From: Alnus glutinosa
Lineage: Eukaryota > Streptophyta > Magnoliopsida > Fagales > Betulaceae
Length of the DNA: 64,000 nt
Reading direction: 5' to 3'
Assembly: GCF_958979055.1 (NCBI RefSeq)
Contig: NC_084898.1
Coordinates: 25,665,602-25,729,601 of the forward strand
Below the pieces are notes generated by a model. It saw nothing but the letters and a program-made list of their open reading frames with translations. It did no database searches and had not been told where the DNA came from. The translations under genes and the position numbers were made by a program. This document shows positions 56,501 through 64,000 of the stretch, piece by piece (positions within the stretch are counted from its first letter, which is position 1; each line of letters begins with the position of its first letter).

Positions 56501-59500
56501 TTGACCATGGAAATGCAAGAAAGAAAATACATTTCTTCCATTTCCAGCCCAAACTAAATCTGTCCAGCATATAGGTTAAACAGTCCCATTTCAGGTGATC
56601 AAGAGATTTCTTAATATTTAGCTTGCAGATTCCATTGATCCTACTGTCCAGGCAATCATTAGCTATGAGAACTAAATCCAAAAATCTGTCACCGACTCAC
56701 CAGTCAATAAAAGTGTTCTGAGAGTCCAACACCAATTTCACTACATCCCCTTTTAAAGCTGTTAACCAAAACCTTTGCCAAGAGCTTATAAACATTTCCA
56801 AACCAAACTAATCAGCCAAAGTCCCTAATATTTTGAGGTAACGTTCCAAACCAGCACTCAAACAACTAACAAGGCCTAATAATATTCTGAATATTCCACA
56901 ATATTGATTTTTAAACTCGTCGCCACAACTTATGTATAATATCGACTATAACCCACATGTAACTTGTGAACTCTAAAACAACTAAACAACCACTTGTAGT
57001 TAATGCCACATATATTGAATAACTACATCCTTAAGCAGCAATAAAGCACATCCTTGTATAAAATGGCAAAACATCTCCATGCAATGTATTAGATAAACAG
57101 CATGTACATATATAATTCCCCAACCTCTACATATCCAAACTAAACAACTTTATATATACTGAAAGAGGACCCAAAAATTTCTCAGCTCCATAATGGAGAA
57201 TCTGAAGGAATCGGGTATTTCAGTCCATAGGAATAACACAGACAGAAGTCACTGAATACATATTATGGTCCCAGGAATTATTCTTTCAGTTGCTTCGCCT
57301 TATTTTTTATTTTTTTTTTATTTTTATTTTTTTAAGTAATTGAAATATCATTAAAAGCGCAAAGCGCAACCCAAGTACACATGAAGTATACAAGATAAAT
57401 GTCTATCTATAAAGAGAAAAAAGAACAAGTAAATCACTAAAAACTAATCACCAAAAGGGCTACAAACACAGTTGTATAAAGGGAATAAAAAAAGAACTTA
57501 AGCTCCTCCAAAATCCTCTCACAATCCTCAAAATTTCGATCGTTTCTTTCCCTCCAAAGACACCACCAGCAAGCAAACAAATCAATCACCCGACTAAGCA
57601 TAACCAAGGACAGCCCAAAACAACTAAAAAAAGCATTCCATAAGACGTTAGCAATCTCACAGGAAACCTCCACAGCCTCCCCATCTATCTTGCACATACA
57701 ACACTTATCAACCACAATTACATGCCGCTTCTTAAGGTTGTCCATGGTAAGGATCTTCTCTAGAGCCATTGACCAAGCAAAAAAAACCACACTCAAAAGG
57801 AATCTTGGTCCGCCAAATGCTCTTCCAAGGAAAAGAAATGCCATCATTACAAACAAGAACGTTGTAAAAGGACCTAACATCGAACGCCCATTTGTTTGAA
57901 AGGGCCTACCAAAGCTTGTCTTCACCTTCCATTCTCAATTTAAAGGAGTAAAACAAATTGAAAAACGAAGCCAAGACATCAACCTTCCAATCGTGAGCCA
58001 CTCTAATAAAGCTTACGTTCTACTGAAGAGAGCCACTAGAAAGCTCCAAATGAACTGCAACGGAGCATTTTTCACACAAGCCGAGAAAGCTTCCTTAGGG
58101 CCTTCTCCCCACACCACACATCATTCCATAATCTAATCTTGAAGTCATCTCCCAGCTCAAATCTGGTATGACTATAAAACATCCTCCAACCCCTCCTAAT
58201 ATTCTTCCAAAGCCCAACCCCATACGGCCCAAGGGGATCAAAAGAACACCACCCTCCCCAAGAACTACCAAATTTGGAATGCACAACTCTCCATCGTGCC
58301 TCTCTCTCATGCACAAAATGCCACAACCATTTCCCTAGAAGAGCACGATTGAACATCCTCAAGTTCCAAACCCCCAACCCTCCCTCGGAAATTGGAGAGC
58401 AAACCTTTGATCAATTAACCGGATGAAATTTGAACTCTTCACCTATCCTACCCCATAAGAAATCTCGATGGAGCTTTTTATGCGGTTTGCAACACCAACA
58501 GAAAGGGGGAAAAGAGACATGAAGTACGTAGGTAAATTGGAAAGGGAGCGCTTTAAAAGGGTAATCCGACCACCCTTAGAGAAATACATCATTTTCTAAC
58601 TAGCCAATCAACGCTTAATCTTTTGAACCACACCATCCCAAATAGGCTTAGCCTTGTAAGACCCCAGCAATAGACCAAGATACTTCAAAGGCAAAGAAGA
58701 GACCCTACAACCCAAGATGCCCCCTGACCCATCTACATTATCCACATTATCCACAGGAACCAATTCTAACTTAAACAGGTTAACCTTCAACCCGTGGACA
58801 ACTTCAAAGCATAAGAATAAAGCACGTAGATAGTGAAGATGTTCAAGATTGGCCCCACAAAAAACCAAAGTGTCATCCGCAATCAACATGTATTATATGG
58901 ACCACACCAAAGTGCTTAGACCCCATGGAAAAGCCTGAGATAAAAACCGCATCAACAATTGCAGAAAGCATTTTACTTGAAGCCTACATGACAATAACGA
59001 ACAAAAAAAATAGACAAAGGGTCCCCCTATCTCAACCACAGGAGCTACTGAAGAAACTGGACGAGTTGCCATTCACCAAAACAGAGAAGTGCACCGAAGA
59101 GATACAATGCGCTATCCAAGAGCACCATTTCTCCCTAAACCCGCACATTCTCCACAAATACAGTAAGAACTCCCAGTTGACATGATCATAGGCCTTTTCA
59201 ATATCCAACTTGCAAAGCACCTCTGGTGCAAGCACCCCTGGATCACCAGAATTAATCCTACTATCCGTACATTCATTCGCTATTAGCATAGAATTAAGGA
59301 TTTGCCTACCTTTAACAAAGCATTCTAGGGCTTCAAAATAATCTTCTCCTCGACCCTTCTCATCCTATTGGCAAGGACTTTGGCAATAATCTTATAAACT
59401 ATAGTCGCAAGACTAACAGGCCTAAAGTCCTTAAGATTAATAGCCCCAGATTTCTTCGAGATAAGAGCAATAAACATGGCATTAAGGCTTCTTTCAAACA

Positions 59501-62340
59501 TACCACTAGCATGAAAGTCATGGAACACCCCCATAATGCTTGTCTTAATCACTTCCCAACAAGCTTAGAAGAAAGTCAGAAAAACCATCAGGACCTGGAG
59601 CCTTATAACTGTTTATACCTTTCACCATCTCTAGGACCTCCCTCTCCTCAAACAGATGCTCTAACCAAGAGGCCTCTTTCGCATCCATAGAGTCAAAAGC
59701 AAGACAATCCAGCTTGGGCCACTAGCTGAACGGTTCTAAAAAGAAATTCCCATAGAACTAAACAATATGTTCCCTAATAACAGGTTGGTCCCAAAAAAAT
59801 GAGTCGTTTACTAACATCGATTCAATGGAGTTGTACCACCTATTCGAATTGGCTACCCAATGAAAACAATTTGTACATTTTTTTTTTTTTTGATAAGTAA
59901 AACAATTTGTACATTTGTCACCCTCTTTTAGCCAAAGAACCCTTGACTTTTGTCTCCAATTAATCTCCTCCACCAAGGTACCTTTTTCCAACTCACTGAT
60001 AACCACACTTTTCCTCAACTTCTCTTCAACAACTAATGCTCTCACTTCCTCCAACTTATCAAGGGCGCACAACTCTTCCAAAAGAGCTTTTTTATGTATC
60101 TCCACATTACCAAACACCTGCTCATTCCAAATTTTTAAATCAACTTTAAAGGCCTTAAGCTTTTGAGCCAAGAAGACGCTAGGAGAGCCATTAAAGCAAT
60201 AAGACGACCACCACTGCCTCACCTTTTCCACAAAACCTTCAGCCTTTAACCACATATTCTTAAACTTAAAAGGTCTTTTGGCCCCCCTAAATTCTTCCAC
60301 AATCAAGAAGAAAGGAGAAATTATCTGAGCACAACCTATGTAGCCTCTTCTGGAAAAGATTGGGATACTTAGCTTCCCAATCTGTTGAAACAAGAAACCT
60401 ATCAATTCTTGACCAAGAGGGGGAATCCCAATTATTAGACCACGTAAAAGACCCCCCCTACAAGGGAAAGATTTTATAACCCAAAATCTTTACTTATCAA
60501 AAAAGATGATGCCCTGCTCAAAAATGAACCCAGAAAACTCCATCATAGCTGGAAAATAACATGCCTCTCCCGATCTATCACTAGGAAAGCGGGTGACATT
60601 GAAATCACCTCCAATGCAGCATGACATATCCCACCAACTAATTAGGCCGGCGAACTCCTCCCATAGAGACCGTCTGATGCTATCTGAATTAGGCCCATAA
60701 ACCCCATCAAAAGTCCAAATAGAAGAAGAGCAAGTTCCAACTAAAACTCATCTTTAACCTATTGTAAATTTGGTAGTTATTAATTCTATCACTTTCACTT
60801 TTAAACAGAAGAAGAGCAAATTTCCTAATAAAAGCAACAAAGCTATATATGGTGCATGATGCTGAAACTATTGCAGCACAAAGTCTATATACTTCTCCAG
60901 ACAACTAGTTCTAACAGAAGGCATAAAGGATACAGGTTGTCCTCTCAATTTGTATGATCAGCAACATCTTAAAGATTTCTTAACTTGTTTAGACATTAGC
61001 TTTCATCTATGATGCCAAACAACAACCGAGTAAGCTTTGCAACATTAAACATGTCACTCTTCCTCTTGATAACTGGAACAGAGCAGATCCATACATACCG
61101 AGGAGCATTTTTTAATACTTCAAATTCTTCTTCAGTTGGTAATGGACGCCCAAAAACATCTTTTGGTCTCGGTTTCTTCTTTTCTTCACCTCTGACAGGA
61201 ACAGATTCTGGTGGCCTACAAGAGAAATGCAATCACTTTTTAACTTTAGCTTTGGAAACAACATGGTGAACACGTTACTGCGAAGTACAAAGTGCATTTC
61301 TATTCTTTCATTTTTCCTTTCTGGGACAAATTAGTTCCAAATTAGAATTGAGAACAAAAGAAGGCAGAGATGTAAATGGTACATTGCAGTAGAGGCCCCA
61401 TCAGCGAGTGGGTCTTGAGAGGGGTTATTCTGTTCCTCTCTTTTCTTCTCATCAGCAATATCTGCAGCTTTGGCACTTTCAGCATTGTAACCAGGTGGGC
61501 GTACATACATGAAGCTAACAGCTTTCATCATCTCCACCTATCATTGTACAGATTACAGTTAAATAGAATATAAAAAATATACACATATTTGGAAAACGCA
61601 CGCCCTATAAAGAATGCAGTACCGCGAGATTGTTGCATGGTTAAGCTTCGTGAGAGCTTATCAGCAAATGGAAGCATGATTGTTGAATACAATTTAGGGT
61701 TTCCTAAAGTTGGGTCTTAGAAGTAACTGAGGAAAGGAAATGGGAAGGAAGTATCGTACAATTGGGTAAACATATATTTCAGTCTAATCCACTAGTCAAT
61801 CGGATTATGGTTGATAAATTGTCATAATTTAATAAAAGTCAAATTGTTGCAGAACAAAAACATAACCAAGGAGATCAGATGAATACATGAATAGAGGGAG
61901 ATAAATCTAAATCAGCTGAGAAGGAGGAGAAAGAAGAAAGGCAAGACCTTTTCCTTTTCTTTCTTGGAGATGAGAGCGGACTGCCGAAAGAATTCCTGCT
62001 CCTGAGCATACTGCGTGCACAAAGAGAGAGAAAGTAATTGAATTTTAATATAATAATAAGAGAATAAAAAAACAAAAAGAGGCATCGAAATGAATAAAAA
62101 TGAAGTGCATCATGCCTCGCGAGCGACTTCCTCGGCTCGGCGGTCGCGCTGGGCGTGGGTCTGCTCGGCAATCCACTTGCGGCGTTGGTTGGGATAGGAG
62201 AGGGGATGCCATGGCTTTTGGTTCAGGTACGAATGGCTCCATGCCGTGCCTGCCTTTGTCTTGTAATCCACTTCACCTCCACCGCCCTTGTCCGAGAACC
62301 TCTTACTCAGCCTTATTCCTCCTCCCTCTTCGCCTTCCAT
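53546..62340 (-). CDS. CIR1-like CCHC zinc-knuckle, RS-rich nuclear protein
   Basis: Seven exons, 62340-62116, 62010-61948, 61537-61383, 61215-61099, 55427-55226, 54637-54523 and 54423-53546, join in phase into 584 codons. The N-terminus ([23 protein letters not shown], then RRAEEVARE) resembles the Cir_N-type helix of CBF1-interacting corepressor relatives. A PPGYN block, [18 protein letters not shown] and a CCHC knuckle [17 protein letters not shown] follow. Next comes [20 protein letters not shown], and a 250-residue basic Arg/Ser/Asp/His tail with about nine repeats of the [20 protein letters not shown] type. It looks like the plant family of the zinc finger protein At4g19190 (about 595 residues); the RS tail suggests nuclear speckle or splicing association, an inference. 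Intron 1 appears to be GC-AG, and intron 4 (5.7 kb) carries a LINE. Confidence 0.88.
53570..54230 (-). repeat. Coding tandem repeat in the RS-rich tail
   Basis: The last exon contains degenerate units of about 72-75 bases (plus-strand landmark CACTTCTATGATGCCTCTC recurs at least six times). They encode H-H-R-S-x-K-S-R-x-x-x-x-Y-S-S. Units near the stop codon are the most alike, so the array probably grows and shrinks by slippage or unequal exchange. Confidence 0.85.
56380..56900 (-). mobile_element. Older LINE RT fragment in CIR1-like intron 4
   Basis: Minus-strand frames read [22 protein letters not shown], then [11 protein letters not shown] and, further on, [13 protein letters not shown], the RT palm region (IANE..D.R...[19 protein letters not shown]) in decayed form. 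It is distinct from the larger LINE starting at 57,300. Confidence 0.75.
57297..60725 (-). mobile_element. LINE, 5'-truncated in the endonuclease domain, in CIR1-like intron 4
   Basis: Read leftwards from 60,725: [22 protein letters not shown] and [19 protein letters not shown] (apurinic endonuclease motifs), then a pre-RT helical region (60,405-59,760). RT follows, with [22 protein letters not shown] (59,450), [17 protein letters not shown] (59,210) and the palm [11 protein letters not shown] (58,880), then [12 protein letters not shown] (58,690). A post-RT block [13 protein letters not shown] (58,350) and [14 protein letters not shown] (57,550) come next, with a T-rich tract at 57,300-57,340 corresponding to the poly(A) tail. 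Frameshifts and stops separate the blocks, so it is not autonomous. It lies in the same orientation as the host gene. Confidence 0.9.
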
Positions 62341-62349
62341 TCTTTCTGC

Positions 62350-63000
62350 CCTCTTCTCCCCAATTTCTCCACTATGCTCTACAATCTATTATCTACACTG
62401 CGTAGACTACTCACACGCTAAAGGCCTAAGTTATTGGGCCAAGCCCAACCAACTACAACAATTGAAATTCCGACGCAAATAAAATTTACGGAAAAGTACA
62501 TGTATTCCTTCTAAAAATGAAAACGAAACAAAGCTATCCGTGGACTCGTTCGGGCTCGGTTCGATAAGGCTCGGCTCATGCCTGACTTGATTATTAAATG
62601 AGTCATTCGTGGATATGAAACTATACTCAATTATTATTAAACGATACATATTCGCAAATATACTCGTAAAAAAGCTCAGCTCGTATATATATAATGCTAT
62701 AACTATAAATTATAGTCATATAATGTCACATAGTTCATAAATTCTAACTCATAAGTATACAATTCATAGTAATATAAACTATAAAGATTATGAACTAGTG
62801 GTAACTGGATCACTTCACCACAAAAGATCGGTATTTCTTTTTTCGAGCCGAGTTGAGCTTTATTTTTAAAACTCGTCATGAGCTCGAGCTCGTGATAAAA
62901 AAGCTTGGCTCAAGCTCAAGCTCGTGATAAATTTAAATGAGCCAAGCTTTAACATGCACTACCCGCCCAAACTCGGCTCGTTTACATCCCTAATTCCTTC
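62350..63000. mobile_element. CIR1-like gene upstream region and a hAT-like repeat
   Basis: 62,350-62,500 is the probable promoter of the CIR1-like gene. About 62,520-62,990 is AT-rich with GGCTCGGCTC and GAGCTCGAGCTCG words and a right end GGCTCGTTTACATCCC. This matches the ends of the hAT-like element at 28,943-29,786 (GGGTGTAAACGAGCC). I could not fix the left end or a target duplication. Confidence 0.5.
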
Positions 63001-64000
63001 AAATTACCACTCAATTGTTAATAACCTTCATGAATAATAGATTGCATCAATATCCTTCCAAACTACAAAAAATTGTCAATGTCCTCCAATGCCAGCAAAA
63101 AGACAAAAATGACCCAAATTTTTGTCATTTCTTTTCTTCTTCATTTTTTTTATTTCTAATATTGTATACGGTATACGGAGAAAGGGCCGGTGTACGTCGT
63201 CGAGATTCGGCGAGAATACCCACGCCACCGATCGACGAAAAATACCCACTTCAAAAATACCCATTTGGCCGAGAATGAGTAGATCGAAAACACCAAAAGA
63301 AACCAATTAAACAGATCGACTAACAAAAAGGACCAAAAAAAAATTAGCAAAAATACCAAAAATCACCATCAAAAGGACCCACAAACCACCGGCCTCTTCT
63401 CCATCACCGACGACGAAAACAAGCTTCTCCAGGTGTTGGCGATCGAGTCGTGCGTCCGGGTGGGGGTGAGTCGTCGTCGATCTGTTGAGAAAAAGACAAA
63501 CAAAGTAAGCCATTTTTTTTTATGACAAATGGGGAGAGATGTACGTGGGAGCTGGGGAGAGACAAGAGTGTTGAAAAAAAAAAAAAAAAGAGGAGAGACG
63601 AGAGATAGAGATCTGGCTTTTAAAAAGAAAAGGAAAAAAAATTAAAAAGCCAGACAGATCCGACTTTTAAAAAGAAAAGAAAAAAAATTAAAAGCTTGTG
63701 CAAACAGACAAATTTAAAACCCCTCTCCCCCCGAACCTTGCAAATGGCAACGTGGACTGTGGTCATAAAGCACGTTGCGAAAATTTGAAATTTTAAAAAT
63801 ATTTTATAGAAATTTTATTTCTTGAAAAAAATTATAAAAAAATAAAAAATAAAAAAATTAGCCACGTGTATTAATTACACGTATCCAATTCGCAACGTGT
63901 AATTAATACACGTGGCTAACTGGTTTTTTCATATTTTCTGTTGCATCTAGCCATGTGTATTTAATACACGTGGCTAACTGGCCACACGGCTATAGTAACG
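63000..64000. other. Low-complexity and palindromic DNA at the window edge
   Basis: 63,140-63,500 is moderately GC-rich without a recognisable protein. 63,600-63,690 has a short duplicated block (TTTTAAAAAGAAAAG twice). 63,858-63,919 is a perfect 25-bp-arm palindrome, and 63,950-63,980 is a related shorter one, both with CACGTGTATT cores. It is probably the end of a transposon continuing beyond the window. Confidence 0.45.

Overview
This is plant nuclear DNA, most likely from a woody eudicot (probably a rosid; a Fagales-like tree is a guess). The reasons are GT-AG multi-exon genes, an ETR1 ethylene receptor and other land-plant families, and AT-rich intergenic DNA full of LINEs, TRIMs, a SINE, MITEs, hAT-like and Mutator-like elements, and long (TA)n and (GA)n tracts. 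All intact genes lie on the minus strand. Exons were joined by hand from reading frames and splice sites; no transcript data were available.

Layout. Positions 1-8.1 kb are transposon-dominated: LINE relics, one of them split by a five-LTR TRIM array, a second TRIM, and a fold-back element with a 9-bp target duplication. Positions 9.4-11.3 kb hold a glycine/proline-rich 'GRP A3'-type gene. Positions 13.6-31.05 kb hold a fourfold array of a cassette made of a germin-like protein relic, an intronless IPK2 (inositol polyphosphate multikinase) reading frame, and a 5' region (intron part, noncoding exon, promoter) that matches the GRP gene. IPK2 copies 1 and 3 are open. Copies 2 and 4 are broken and share the same 2-bp deletion. 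Many elements sit inside the copies, and other copies preserve their empty target sites. Positions 31.2-39.0 kb hold a complete ETR1 gene (six coding exons, 741 codons). Positions 40.5-43.9 kb hold an SKIP31-type F-box gene (nine exons, 318 codons). Positions 46.5-50.2 kb hold two paralogous SWIB-domain genes. Positions 51.07-52.60 kb hold a hAT-like element carrying a lectin receptor kinase fragment. Positions 53.5-62.3 kb hold a CIR1-like zinc-knuckle/RS-rich gene (seven exons, 584 codons) with a 5.7-kb LINE-bearing intron and an apparent GC-AG intron. The rest, to 64 kb, is repeats.

The genes do not form a pathway. The most notable structures are the IPK2 cassette array that shares the GRP promoter and first exon, with its internal record of transposon insertions; the tandem TRIM array; and the gene-fragment-carrying hAT-like element. 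I see no clearly new biochemical system.
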